Assembly (NCBI GenBank): GCA_964564865.1
Contig: CAZMDA010000010.1
Span: 1 to 64,000, forward strand
Direction: 5' to 3'
Source of the DNA: RBG-16-66-20 sp964564865
GTDB lineage: Bacteria > Pseudomonadota > Gammaproteobacteria > Burkholderiales > SG8-39
Length of the DNA: 64,000 bases
Numbering within the stretch: position 1 is the first letter of the stretch; each line of letters begins with the position of its first letter. The translations under genes and the position numbers were made by a program. Below the pieces are notes generated by a model, which was given only the letters and a program-made list of their open reading frames with translations, was not told the DNA's origin and searched no databases. Positions 25,447-33,746 of the stretch are shown here, piece by piece.

Positions 25447-26346
25447 ATGAGGATGGTAGCTGAACAGGTGTTGCTGCGAGTCCTGGCGCTGGGCGCGGCC
25501 GCAAGCCTTGCCGGCTGCGGCGGGCTGTTCACGCGCTCGGACCCCGCGCCGCAGGCCGAATCGCGCCCGGCGCCCAAGGCGCCTGCGGAGGCGCCGGCGC
25601 GGCGCCCGGGCGCCTACTACAAGGACGACGGCCCCGGCGAGCGGCCGCCGGTGGACCTGGCCTCCATCCCGGACGCGACGCCGCGCGCCGAGCCGCCGCA
25701 CCGCTTCGCCAACCGGCCCTACCAGGTGTTCGGCCGCGACTACGCGCCGATCGCGAGCGCGCAGGGCTTCCGCCAGAAGGGCATCGCCAGCTGGTACGGC
25801 CGGCGCTACCACGGCCAGAACACCTCCAGCGGCGAGCCCTACGACATGTACGGCATGACCGCGGCGCACCCGCTTCTGCCGATCCCGAGCTACGTGCGCG
25901 TCACCAACCTCGCCAACCGCAGGAGCGTGGTGGTGCGGGTGAACGACCGCGGCCCGTTCCACGCCGACCGCGTCATCGACCTGTCCTACACCGCGGCCTG
26001 GAAGCTGGGCTTCGTCGAGGTGGGCAGCGCGTTGGTGGAGATCGAGCATGTGCCGCCGGGCGCCGCCGTGGCGGCGGCGAGCGCGCCGGCGGCGGCGCCG
26101 GCCGCCGCGGACGCCGCGGGCGTGTTCCTGCAGCTGGGCGCCTTCTCGGCGCGCGAGAGCGCGGACAACTTCCGCGCCCGCATCTACCGGGAGCTCGCGT
26201 GGTTGTCGGACCCGATCCACGTCGTCGCGGCGGCGGGGCTGTTCCGCCTGCAGCTGGGCCCGTTCGGATCGGCCGACGCCGCGCGGCCGATTGCCGAGCG
26301 CATCGAGGCCGAGCTCGCCTTCAGGCCGCTGCTGGTGTTCCGCTAG
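25447..26346 (+). CDS. rlpA: RlpA-family septal-ring lipoprotein with SPOR domain
   Basis: A 299-residue outer-membrane lipoprotein. The signal ends in a lipobox (SLAGC, Cys 24). The double-psi beta-barrel RlpA domain spans about residues 105-200 (KGIASWYGRRYHGQNTSSGEPYDMYGMTAAHP and VRVNDRGPFH with the catalytic acid). An Ala-rich linker is followed by a SPOR domain (about 220-297) that binds denuded glycan at the septum. RlpA cleaves stem-peptide-free glycan in Pseudomonas. The neighbour downstream is dacC, which produces trimmed stems, a sensible functional pairing. Confidence 0.93.
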   Translation: MRMVAEQVLLRVLALGAAASLAGCGGLFTRSDPAPQAESRPAPKAPAEAPARRPGAYYKDDGPGERPPVDLASIPDATPRAEPPHRFANRPYQVFGRDYAPIASAQGFRQKGIASWYGRRYHGQNTSSGEPYDMYGMTAAHPLLPIPSYVRVTNLANRRSVVVRVNDRGPFHADRVIDLSYTAAWKLGFVEVGSALVEIEHVPPGAAVAAASAPAAAPAAADAAGVFLQLGAFSARESADNFRARIYRELAWLSDPIHVVAAAGLFRLQLGPFGSADAARPIAERIEAELAFRPLLVFR

Positions 26347-26350
26347 CGGC

Positions 26351-26356
26351 TATAAT
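26351..26356 (+). promoter_or_regulatory. Consensus -10 box (TATAAT) upstream of dacC
   Basis: A perfect TATAAT lies just after the rlpA stop and 40 bp before the chosen dacC ATG. It would place the transcript start near 26363, which rules out the earlier in-frame ATG at 26355 for that transcript. No clear -35 box. Confidence 0.45.
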
Positions 26357-26396
26357 GCGCGCCCCCTTGTCCGCGCGAATTCCGGCGCATTCCACG

Positions 26397-27521
26397 ATGC
26401 TTTTCCGCCTCGCAGCCGCGCTGCTCCTCGTTCCCATCCTCGCCCAGGCGCAGGCGCCGCAGCCGCCCGCCGTGGTCGGCCGCGCCTGGATCGTCGCCGA
26501 CGTCAGCAGCGGCCAGCTGCTCGCCGCGGAGAAGCCCGACGAGCGCATGGAACCGGCCTCGCTCACCAAGCTGATGACCGCCTACGTCGTGTTCGGCGCG
26601 CTGAAGGAGAAGAAGATCGCGCTCGAGCAGCCGGTGTCGGTGTCGGAGAACGCGCGCCGCGCCCCGGGCTCGCGCATGTTCATCGAGCCGCGCCGCCCGG
26701 TGAGCGTGGACGAGCTGATCCGCGGCATGGTGGTGCAGTCGGGCAACGACGCCTGCATCGCGCTCGCCGAGCTGGTCGCCGGCACCGAGGAGGCGTTCGC
26801 GCAGCGCATGAACCGCGAGGCCGAGCGCCTGGGCCTGAAGGGCACGAGATTCATGAACGCCTCGGGCCTGCCCGACCCGCAGCACTACTCCACCGCGCGC
26901 GACCTGTACCTGCTCGCCGCGGCGCTGATCCGCGATTTCCCCGCCGAGTACGCCGCCTACTACTCGCAGAAGGAGTTCCGCTACAACAACATCACCCAGC
27001 CCAACCGCAACCGCCTGCTGTGGCTGGATCCGACGGTGGACGGGGTGAAGACCGGGTATACGGAAGCGGCGGGCTACTGCCTGATCTCGTCCTCGAAGCG
27101 CGGTCCGCGCCGCGTGCTGGCGGTGCTGCTGGGCTCGACCTCCGAGGCGGCGCGCGCGCAGGAATCGCAGAAGCTGCTCAACTGGGGCTTCCAGGCCTTC
27201 GACGCGGTGCGGCTCTATGGCGGCAACCAGGCGGTGAAGGAGATCGAGGTCTGGAAGGGCTCGGCCGACAAGCTGAAGGCCGGGTTCCGTTCCGACCTGG
27301 TGGTCACCGTGCCCAAGGGCCAGGCCGAGCGGCTGAAGGCCGAGCTGCTGGCGCAGTCGCCGCTGCTCGCGCCGGTGGCCGAGGGCCAGCGGGTGGGCGT
27401 GGTGCGCGTCACGCTGGATGGCAGGGCGCTTGGCGAGTACCCGGTGCAGGCGCTGCAGGCGGTGCCCGCCGCGGGCCTGCTCGGGCGGGCCTGGGATACA
27501 CTGAGGCTGTGGGTGAAGTAG
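26397..27521 (+). CDS. dacC: D-alanyl-D-alanine carboxypeptidase (PBP5/6 type)
   Basis: A 374-residue periplasmic penicillin-binding protein. Signal peptide of about 20 residues (MLFRLAAALLLVPILAQAQA). Active-site motifs are SLTK (SxxK), SGN and KTG in VDGVKTGYTEAAGY. A C-terminal beta domain (about 265-350) precedes an amphipathic tail ending LGRAWDTLRLWVK that anchors the protein to the inner membrane. It trims terminal D-Ala from stem peptides. The D-amino-acid transaminase gene follows after 11 bp, as in other betaproteobacteria. Confidence 0.95.
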   Translation: MLFRLAAALLLVPILAQAQAPQPPAVVGRAWIVADVSSGQLLAAEKPDERMEPASLTKLMTAYVVFGALKEKKIALEQPVSVSENARRAPGSRMFIEPRRPVSVDELIRGMVVQSGNDACIALAELVAGTEEAFAQRMNREAERLGLKGTRFMNASGLPDPQHYSTARDLYLLAAALIRDFPAEYAAYYSQKEFRYNNITQPNRNRLLWLDPTVDGVKTGYTEAAGYCLISSSKRGPRRVLAVLLGSTSEAARAQESQKLLNWGFQAFDAVRLYGGNQAVKEIEVWKGSADKLKAGFRSDLVVTVPKGQAERLKAELLAQSPLLAPVAEGQRVGVVRVTLDGRALGEYPVQALQAVPAAGLLGRAWDTLRLWVK

Positions 27522-27532
27522 AAGGAGCGCGA

Positions 27533-28399
27533 ATGGTTTTCCTCAACGGGACGTTCATGCCGATCGAGGAGGCGAAGGTGCCGGTCCTCGACCGCGGCTT
27601 CATCTTCGGCGACGGCGTCTACGAGCTGGTGCCGGTCTACTCGCGGGTGCCGTTCCGGCTCGACGAGCACCTGGCGCGGCTGGAGCGCAGCCTCGAGCTG
27701 GTGCGCATCCGCAATCCGTACAGCCGCGCCGAGTGGCGCGACATCCTCCTCGAAGTGATCCGAAAGCAGCCGTTCGAGGACCAGGGCGTCTATTTCCAGG
27801 TGACGCGCGGCGTCGCCAGGCGCGACCATGCGTTCCCGAAGGACGCGGTGCCGACGGTGTTCGTGATGTCCAACCCGCTGGTGACGCCGCCGAAGGAACT
27901 GGTCGAGCGCGGCGCCGCGGCGGTGAGCGCGGTGGACGACCGCTGGCTGCACTGCGACATCAAGTCCATCTCGCTCATCGGCAACTGCCTGCTGCGCCAG
28001 GTGTCGGCGGATGCCGGCGCCGTGGAGACGATCCTGTTCCGCGACGGCCGGCTCACCGAGGCCTCGGCCTCGAACGTGTTCGTGGTGAAGGGCGGCGTGA
28101 TCCTGTCGCCGCCGAAGTCGAACCTCATCCTGCCCGGCATCACCTACGACGTGATCCACGAGCTGGCGCAGGCCGCGGCGCTGCCCTTCGAGTACCGCGA
28201 CGTGTCGAGGCAGGAGGTGTTCTCGGCCGACGAGCTGTGGGTCACCTCGTCGTCCAAGGAAGTGCTCGCGGTGGTGACGCTGGACGGCAAGCCCGTGGGT
28301 GACGGCCGGCCGGGGCCGGTGTTCCGCAAGATGCACGCCCTGTACCAGGACTTCAAGCAGCGAGTGATGCGTGCCGGAAAGGAACGGCAAGCTGCCTGA
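27533..28399 (+). CDS. dat: D-amino-acid transaminase (class IV PLP aminotransferase)
   Basis: A 288-residue class IV aminotransferase. VPVLDRGFIFGDGVYE is the class signature and the catalytic Lys lies in DIKSISLIGNCLLRQ. TEASASNVFVVKGG and WVTSSSKEV complete the fold, the latter matching D-amino-acid transaminase more than branched-chain enzymes. It interconverts D-alanine, D-glutamate and keto acids, feeding wall synthesis or recycling. A GGAG site precedes the ATG. Its 3' end overlaps the ybeD-like gene by 29 bp. Confidence 0.9.
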   Translation: MVFLNGTFMPIEEAKVPVLDRGFIFGDGVYELVPVYSRVPFRLDEHLARLERSLELVRIRNPYSRAEWRDILLEVIRKQPFEDQGVYFQVTRGVARRDHAFPKDAVPTVFVMSNPLVTPPKELVERGAAAVSAVDDRWLHCDIKSISLIGNCLLRQVSADAGAVETILFRDGRLTEASASNVFVVKGGVILSPPKSNLILPGITYDVIHELAQAAALPFEYRDVSRQEVFSADELWVTSSSKEVLAVVTLDGKPVGDGRPGPVFRKMHALYQDFKQRVMRAGKERQAA

Positions 28400-28658
28400 A
28401 GCCGACCCGGTACTCGCCTTTCCGACCGCGTTCCCGATCAAGATCCTGGGGCGCAAGGAAAGCGGGTTCGCGCAGGGCGTGCTGCGGATCGTGCGGGCGC
28501 ATGCGCCGGACTTCGAGCCCGCCACCGTCGAGACCCGCCCCAGCCGGCAGGGGACGTACCTGAGCCTCACCGTGACCATCAACGCCACCTCGCGCGAGCA
28601 GCTGGATGCGCTCTACCGAGAGCTTTGCGACCACCCCGCCGTGGTGATGGTGCTGTGA
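28371..28658 (+). CDS. ybeD: YbeD/DUF493 family protein
   Basis: A 95-residue protein of the DUF493 family, an ACT-like ferredoxin fold (FPTAFPIKILGRKESGFAQGVLRIV and a C-terminal LYRELCDHPAVVMVL). The GTG start lies inside the 3' end of the transaminase gene and the stop overlaps the lipB ATG. The ybeD-lipB-lipA order is widely conserved; YbeD is thought to regulate lipoate metabolism, but its role is not proven. Confidence 0.92.
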   Translation: MPERNGKLPEADPVLAFPTAFPIKILGRKESGFAQGVLRIVRAHAPDFEPATVETRPSRQGTYLSLTVTINATSREQLDALYRELCDHPAVVMVL

Positions 28659-29287
28659 TGGTGGTGGCGGAGCGCACGGGCCTCGGGATCCTCGTGAAGC
28701 GGCTCGGCCGGGCCGACTACCTGCCGGTGCTCGAGGCGATGCGCGAATTCACCGCGCGCCGCGACGCCGCGACGCCGGACGAGCTCTGGCTGGTGGAACA
28801 TCCGCCGGTCTATACGCTGGGCCTGGCGGCGGATCCGGCGCACGGGCCAGGCGTCGCCAGCGGCATCCCGGTGGTGCAGGTGGAGCGCGGCGGCGAGATC
28901 ACCTATCACGGCCCCGGGCAGGTCGTGCTCTACACCCTGGTGGACCTCGCGCGGCGCGGCATCAAGGTGCGCGAGTTCGTGCGCCTGCTGGAGAAGTCGG
29001 TGCTGGAACTGCTCGACGGCCGCGGCGAGGTTCGTCCCGGCGCCCCCGGCGTCTACGTGGACGGCGCCAAGGTCGCGGCGCTCGGCATCCGCGTCACGCG
29101 CGGCTGCGCCTTCCACGGCCTGTCCCTCAACGTGGACATGGACCTTGCGCCCTTCGCCGCCATCGATCCCTGCGGCTATCCGGGACTGAAGGTGACGCAG
29201 ACAAGGGACATCGGCATCGCCGGCAGTCCGGACGAACTGGGGGCGAGGCTCGCTGCGATCCTCGCGAGGACCCTCGACCATGCGTGA
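28658..29287 (+). CDS. lipB: Octanoyl-[acyl-carrier-protein] transferase
   Basis: A 209-residue enzyme moving octanoate from ACP to lipoyl domains. Motifs: VEHPPVYTLG, RGGEITYHGPGQVVLY, the catalytic Lys in VDGAKVAALGIR, and the catalytic Cys in IDPCGYPGLKVTQ. The ATG at 28658 shares one base with the ybeD stop (TGATG), and the 3' end overlaps lipA by 8 bp. Confidence 0.96.
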   Translation: MVVAERTGLGILVKRLGRADYLPVLEAMREFTARRDAATPDELWLVEHPPVYTLGLAADPAHGPGVASGIPVVQVERGGEITYHGPGQVVLYTLVDLARRGIKVREFVRLLEKSVLELLDGRGEVRPGAPGVYVDGAKVAALGIRVTRGCAFHGLSLNVDMDLAPFAAIDPCGYPGLKVTQTRDIGIAGSPDELGARLAAILARTLDHA

Positions 29288-30221
29288 AGCCGGCGTCAAG
29301 GAAAAGGGCGAGAAGAAGACCGCCCGAATCCCCATCAAGATCGTGCCGAAGGAGAAGCTCGCGCGGCCGGACTGGATCCGGGTGCGCGCGCCGGGCGCCG
29401 ATTCCCGCTTCCACGACGTGAAGCGCATCCTGCGCGAGCAGAAGCTGCACACCGTGTGCGAGGAAGCCTCCTGCCCGAACATCGGCGAGTGCTTCGGCAA
29501 GGGCACCGCGACCTTCATGATCCTCGGGGACATCTGCACCCGGCGCTGCCCGTTCTGCGACGTCGCCCACGGCCGGCCGCTGCCGCCGGACGCCGAGGAA
29601 CCCGCGCACCTCGCCGACACCATCGCCCGCCTGGAGCTCGCCTACGTGGTGGTCACCAGCGTGGACCGCGACGACCTGAAGGACGGCGGCGCGCAGCATT
29701 TCGTGGATTGCATCCGCGCGGTGCGCGAGCGCTCGCCGGGCACCACGCTCGAAGTGCTGGTGCCGGATTTCCGCGGCCGGCTGGAGCGGGCGCTGGAAGT
29801 GCTGTCCGCGGCGCCGCCCGACGTCATGAACCACAACCTGGAAACCGTGCCGCGCCTGTACCGCGCCGCGCGGCCGGGCGGCGACTACGCGCATTCGCTC
29901 GCGCTGCTGCGGGAGTTCAAGGCCCGCTTTCCGCAGGTGCCGACCAAGTCCGGGCTGATGGTGGGGCTCGGTGAAACCGACGAGGAGATCCTCGCCGTGA
30001 TGCGCGACCTGCGCGCGCACGGCGTCGAGATGCTCACCATCGGCCAGTACCTCGCCCCGTCGGCGCACCACCTGCCGGTGGAGCGCTACGTGCACCCGGA
30101 CACCTTCGCCATGTTCGAGCGCGAGGCCGTGGCGATGGGCTTTCGCCACGCCGCCATCGGGCCGCTGGTGCGTTCGTCGTACCATGCCGACCAGCAGGCC
30201 CACGCCGCCGGCGTGGAATGA
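29280..30221 (+). CDS. lipA: Lipoyl synthase
   Basis: A 313-residue radical SAM enzyme inserting two sulfurs into octanoyl groups. The auxiliary cluster motif is CEEASCPNIGEC, the radical SAM motif is CTRRCPFC, and the C-terminal RSSYHADQ holds the conserved Ser that ligates the auxiliary cluster. The N-terminus is basic and rich in Lys/Glu. It overlaps lipB by 8 bp and is 17 bp from the DUF4197 gene. Confidence 0.97.
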   Translation: MREAGVKEKGEKKTARIPIKIVPKEKLARPDWIRVRAPGADSRFHDVKRILREQKLHTVCEEASCPNIGECFGKGTATFMILGDICTRRCPFCDVAHGRPLPPDAEEPAHLADTIARLELAYVVVTSVDRDDLKDGGAQHFVDCIRAVRERSPGTTLEVLVPDFRGRLERALEVLSAAPPDVMNHNLETVPRLYRAARPGGDYAHSLALLREFKARFPQVPTKSGLMVGLGETDEEILAVMRDLRAHGVEMLTIGQYLAPSAHHLPVERYVHPDTFAMFEREAVAMGFRHAAIGPLVRSSYHADQQAHAAGVE

Positions 30222-30238
30222 ATCCGGGGAGAACGGCC

Positions 30239-30913
30239 ATGAGACTTGCACTGTTCGGACTACTCGCCGCGCTGTCGTTCCCGGCGGCGGCGCAGTTGGA
30301 GAGCATCACCAACAAGGACGCCACCTCCGGCCTGCGCGCGGCGCTGGAGAAGGGCGCGGTGGCCGCAGTCTCGGTGCTGGGCAAGACCGACGGCTTCTTC
30401 GGCAACGACAAGGTGAAGATCCCGCTGCCGGAGTCGCTCAAGCGCTACGAGAAGCTGATGCGCGGCGTCGGCATGGGCAAGTACGCCGACGAGCTGGTGC
30501 TCACCATGAACCGGGCCGCCGAGGCGGCGGTGCCCGAGGCGCAGAAGCTGCTGGTGGACGCGGTGAAGAAGATGTCGGTGCAGGACGCCAAGGGCATCCT
30601 CACCGGCGGCGACACCGCCGGCACCGAGTACTTCAAGCGCACCACCTCCGATCCGCTGCGCGCGCGCTTCCTGCCGATCGTGCAGGCGGCGACGAAGAAG
30701 GTGAAGCTGGCCGAGAAGTACAACCAGTACGCCGAGAAGGGCGCGAAGTTCGGCCTGGTGAGCAAGGAGCACGCCAACCTGGACAGCTACGTCACGCAGA
30801 AGGCGCTGGACGGGCTGTTCCTGATGGTGGCCGAAGAGGAGAAGAAGATCCGCCAGGATCCGGTCAAGGCGGGCAGCGACATCATCCGCAAGGTGTTCGG
30901 GGCGTTGAAGTAG
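30239..30913 (+). CDS. DUF4197 secreted protein
   Basis: A 224-residue protein with a signal peptide (MRLALFGLLAALSFPAAAQ) and a helical DUF4197 body: ATSGLRAALEKGAVAAVSVLGKTDGFFGN, MNRAAEAAVPEAQKLLVDAVKKM, GGDTAGTEYFKRTT. The family is common in Proteobacteria and periplasmic, with no known function. The ATG at 30239 follows GGGGAGAA. It is plausibly read through from lipA, and the PsiF gene follows after 19 bp. Confidence 0.9.
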   Translation: MRLALFGLLAALSFPAAAQLESITNKDATSGLRAALEKGAVAAVSVLGKTDGFFGNDKVKIPLPESLKRYEKLMRGVGMGKYADELVLTMNRAAEAAVPEAQKLLVDAVKKMSVQDAKGILTGGDTAGTEYFKRTTSDPLRARFLPIVQAATKKVKLAEKYNQYAEKGAKFGLVSKEHANLDSYVTQKALDGLFLMVAEEEKKIRQDPVKAGSDIIRKVFGALK

Positions 30914-30932
30914 TCAACCAAGGGAGAGAATC

Positions 30933-31250
30933 ATGAAACTGCTCATGGCGGTCGTATGCGGCATGGCCCTGGCGGTCTCCGCGCAGGCGCAGGACAAGAA
31001 GAAGGAACCGAGCGAGAAGCAGAAGGCGCAGCAGGAGCGCATGAAGGCCTGCAACGAGAAGATGGGCGAGAGGAAGGGCGACGAGCGCAAGAAGGCGATG
31101 AGCGCCTGCCTGAAGGGCGAGGACATCGGCGCCTCGGACAAGCAGAAGGCGCAGCAGAACCGCATGAAGGACTGCAACAAGCAGGCCGGCGACAAGAAGC
31201 TGAAGGGCGACGAGCGCAAGGCCTTCATGAGCAGCTGCCTGAAAGGCTAG
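30933..31250 (+). CDS. psiF: PsiF-repeat secreted protein
   Basis: A 105-residue protein: signal peptide (about 1-19, ending SAQAQ), then two PsiF repeats. Each repeat has the pattern EKQKAQQ-x-RMK-x-CN and ends in a Cys-containing AMSACLKG or FMSSCLKG segment. PsiF is phosphate-starvation-induced in E. coli, with unknown function; I see no convincing Pho box here. The Cys spacing suggests a disulfide per repeat. Copy B of the palindromic repeat begins 7 bp after its stop. Confidence 0.9.
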   Translation: MKLLMAVVCGMALAVSAQAQDKKKEPSEKQKAQQERMKACNEKMGERKGDERKKAMSACLKGEDIGASDKQKAQQNRMKDCNKQAGDKKLKGDERKAFMSSCLKG

Positions 31251-31256
31251 GGCAGG

Positions 31257-31294
31257 GCGCCGGGCGGGCCCCGATGTAACCGATCGGTTACATC
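31257..31294. repeat. Dispersed palindromic repeat, copy B (left end of island 2)
   Basis: 38 bp identical to copy C at 37985-38022: a GC-rich arm (GCGCCGGGCGGGCCCC) plus a 22-bp palindrome at 31273-31294, centred on ATGTAACCGATCGGTTACAT. It separates the convergent psiF and LysR genes; the LysR stop (ATG TAA) lies within the palindrome. With copy C it forms direct repeats flanking island 2. Confidence 0.9.
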
Positions 31295-32517
31295 CGGCGG
31301 CGCACGCCGCGGAGTTCCTCGATCAGCAGCTGGGCCCCCGGCGAGGCGAGTTCCGTGGTCCGGCGCAGGATGCCGATGGGACGCTCGGTGCCGGGCAGGC
31401 GGATGGGCAGGCTCGCCAGGGCGCCGGAATTCAGTTCGTGCTGGAACAGGTGGCGCGACGCCGCCGAGACCATGTCGGTCTCCAGCAGCAGCCCGCGGAT
31501 GATGGACAGGTCGGCCGACTCGACCGCCACCGCCGGCACCGCGAGCCCGCGCGCGGCAAGGGCGGACTCCAGGACATCGCGTGTCGGCGTGCCCCGCTGC
31601 GGCAGCACCCAGGTGGCGCGCAGGACCTGCTCCAGCCTGGGCCGCCTTGTCCTCGCCAGCGGATGCCCCGCGCGGGCGAGGACCACCATCGGCTCCCGGA
31701 GCAGTTCCTCGCGCACCAGGTCGTCGCCCCGGCGCGCCGCCGGCAGCGCGCCCACGAGGAAATCCACGTCGCCGACGCGAAGCGAGCCCACCAGTCGTTC
31801 CAGCGGCGCCTCCACCGTGCGCACCCTCAGGCGCGGATGCCGGGCCAGCACGCGGCCGATGGCCACCGGCAGCAGGTAGGGGCGGCCGAAGGGCAGGGCA
31901 CCCACCACGACCTGGCCCTCGATCAGGCCCTTGCCCGCTGCAATCTCCGACAGGGCGAGCCGCAGCTGCAGCAGGGCGCGCTTGACGCGCAGCATCAGCA
32001 GTTCCCCGGTCTCGTTGAGGCAGATGCCGGAACGCGCGCGATCGAACAGCGCCACGCCGAATCCATCCTCGAGCTCGCGCAGCGCCATGCTCACCGCCGG
32101 CTGCGACAGGCCGACCTGCGCCGCGGCGTCGCTGACGTGGCGCCGCTCCGCGAAGGCGAGCAGGATCTCGAGCCGGCGTTCGTGCACCGCCAGCGTGAAC
32201 ATGGGCGCGGCCCGCAGGCGTTCGGCGGCATCCGGATGGCGGCGGCACAATTCGTCCCGCGCGATCGCCAGTTCCGAGAACGCCTGCTCGGCGCGGCGCC
32301 GCAGCACCTGGCCGGCGTCCGTGAGCCGCCAGCCTCCGGCCTCGCGCTCGAACAGGCGCGTATCCAGGGACGATTCCAGTTCCCGGAGCGAACGCGAGAC
32401 GGCGGACTGGGCGCGGAAGATCTGTTCGGAAGCGCGCCCGAGGCTGCCGCCGCGAACGATGGCGAGGAACGCGCGCAGGTGCTTGGTGTGCAGCAGGGCG
32501 CGGGGCGAAGCAGACAT
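31288..32517 (-). CDS. LysR-family regulator with two tandem helix-turn-helix domains
   Basis: A 409-residue regulator, about 100 longer than ordinary LysR proteins. It has two LysR-type winged-helix domains: residues about 12-70 (LRAFLAIVRGGSLGRASEQI, RAQSAVSRSLRELESSLDTRLF) and about 114-172 (LEILLAFAERRHVSDAAAQVGLSQPAVSMALRELEDGFGVALF). The periplasmic-binding-like effector domain follows (about 200-400). It presumably controls the island 2 genes, although it is transcribed in the same direction as and downstream of them. The ATG at 32517 gives a full first HTH. The stop falls in the palindromic repeat. Confidence 0.9.
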   Translation of the reverse strand: MSASPRALLHTKHLRAFLAIVRGGSLGRASEQIFRAQSAVSRSLRELESSLDTRLFEREAGGWRLTDAGQVLRRRAEQAFSELAIARDELCRRHPDAAERLRAAPMFTLAVHERRLEILLAFAERRHVSDAAAQVGLSQPAVSMALRELEDGFGVALFDRARSGICLNETGELLMLRVKRALLQLRLALSEIAAGKGLIEGQVVVGALPFGRPYLLPVAIGRVLARHPRLRVRTVEAPLERLVGSLRVGDVDFLVGALPAARRGDDLVREELLREPMVVLARAGHPLARTRRPRLEQVLRATWVLPQRGTPTRDVLESALAARGLAVPAVAVESADLSIIRGLLLETDMVSAASRHLFQHELNSGALASLPIRLPGTERPIGILRRTTELASPGAQLLIEELRGVRRRM

Positions 32518-32536
32518 CGCCCCTATCTTGGGCCTT

Positions 32537-33196
32537 TCAGGACGCGCTGTCGACGCGCTCCGCGGCACCCCGCAGCAGGGGGATGAGCTCCGCGGCAGGC
32601 ATCACGGTTCCGATGTTGACCCTGACCGTGGACAGCGTCCCCTCGTGGCCGGCGCGGTTGCTGCTGCCGACGCAATCTTCCGCGACCACGATGTTGTAGC
32701 CGAGGAAGAAGCCCTCGCGCAGCGTGGAGTCCACGCAGACGTTGGTGGCGACGCCGGCCATGACGAGCGTCCGGATGCCTCGAGCCTGCAGCCGCGGGTG
32801 CAGGTCGGTGCCGTGGAATCCGCTGAACGTGTGCTTGTCGACGACCAGGTCGCCGGGCGCGGGGTGGATGCGGAAGAACTCCGCGCCCCAGGTGCCCTCG
32901 TTGCACAGGCCTTCCTGGCCGCCGCGCTTGGCGATGTGGGCCTCCGCGAGGTACTTGAAGTCGTAGATGGAGCGCAGCCAGACGACAAGGGCGCCGGCGG
33001 CGCGGGCCGCCGCGGCAAGGGCGTCGATGTTGGCCGCTACGCGGAGGTTGTCGTCCGCGCGGATCTCGGGTCCGCCGGACCCCGCGCGCGCCCGATGCAG
33101 GAATCCGCCTTCGGCGCAGAAGTCGTTCTGCATGTCCACGACCAGCAGCGCGGTGTGGGCCGGCTGCAGCTGCTCCTGCACGGTGCGCAGCATCAT
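32537..33196 (-). CDS. Isochorismatase-family cysteine hydrolase
   Basis: A 219-residue hydrolase of the isochorismatase/nicotinamidase superfamily. The catalytic Asp is in LLVVDMQNDFCAEGG, the Lys in VVDKHTFSGFHGTDL and the Cys in GVATNVCVDSTLREGF. Members hydrolyse N-carbamoyl, maleamate, nicotinamide or related amide bonds, so an amide or carbamoyl intermediate is likely. The ATG overlaps the end of the dioxygenase-like gene upstream (ATGATG at 33191-33196), implying coupling with it. Confidence 0.92.
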   Translation of the reverse strand: MMLRTVQEQLQPAHTALLVVDMQNDFCAEGGFLHRARAGSGGPEIRADDNLRVAANIDALAAAARAAGALVVWLRSIYDFKYLAEAHIAKRGGQEGLCNEGTWGAEFFRIHPAPGDLVVDKHTFSGFHGTDLHPRLQARGIRTLVMAGVATNVCVDSTLREGFFLGYNIVVAEDCVGSSNRAGHEGTLSTVRVNIGTVMPAAELIPLLRGAAERVDSAS

Positions 33197-33726
33197 GGCG
33201 CCGGCGCCACCGTGCCGCAGGCCTTGCAGGTGCGGAACTCGAGCGAGCCGAAGAAATTGTCGTAGGCGCGCGAGACCGGGTCGGCGCCGTAGTCGCTGAC
33301 GACGAAGGTCTCCTCGTGCAGCAACCGGTCGCAGGACGGGCAGAACCAGTGGAAGCGGTCGATCTCGCCCGGGCGGCGCTTGCGTTCGACCACCAGCTGG
33401 AACGCATCGGGTGCGAAGCGCGGCGAGTGCGGCACCATCGGCGGCTGGTACAGGCAGTGCCCCTCGGGCACCACCGAGACCTTCTCGACGCCTTCGGGCG
33501 TGCGCCAGTGCAGCCGCAGCTCGCCCTTGATCGAGTACTGCAGCTCGTGGCTCGGGTTGAGGTGGAACTCGCTGCGGTACTCGCGCCCGCGCGCGACGAA
33601 GCACAGGCACTCGTCCTCCTGCCACAGCGGGTAGGTGCGCCGCTCGGTGTTGTGCGTCAGGTGGTCCATGATGGCCTGCAGGTCGATCTGCGGCAGGGCG
33701 AGCTGCAGGCTCGGGAAGGTCTTCAT
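33193..33726 (-). CDS. 3-hydroxyanthranilate 3,4-dioxygenase-like cupin with rubredoxin-type tail
   Basis: A 177-residue cupin. Residues R51, H55, E61, H100 and E114 align with the substrate Arg, the metal ligands (His, Glu, His) and the active-site Glu of bacterial 3-hydroxyanthranilate dioxygenase. The second substrate Arg is displaced by one position (HSPRF instead of HSPQR), so specificity may differ. The C-terminal CPSC (129-132) and CKAC (167-170) pairs match the second, rubredoxin-like iron site of the bacterial enzymes. The reaction would be extradiol opening of an aminohydroxybenzoate-type ring. A GAGGAA ribosome site precedes the ATG. Confidence 0.82.
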   Translation of the reverse strand: MKTFPSLQLALPQIDLQAIMDHLTHNTERRTYPLWQEDECLCFVARGREYRSEFHLNPSHELQYSIKGELRLHWRTPEGVEKVSVVPEGHCLYQPPMVPHSPRFAPDAFQLVVERKRRPGEIDRFHWFCPSCDRLLHEETFVVSDYGADPVSRAYDNFFGSLEFRTCKACGTVAPAP

Positions 33727-33746
33727 CGGCGCGGTTCCTCGGGGAG

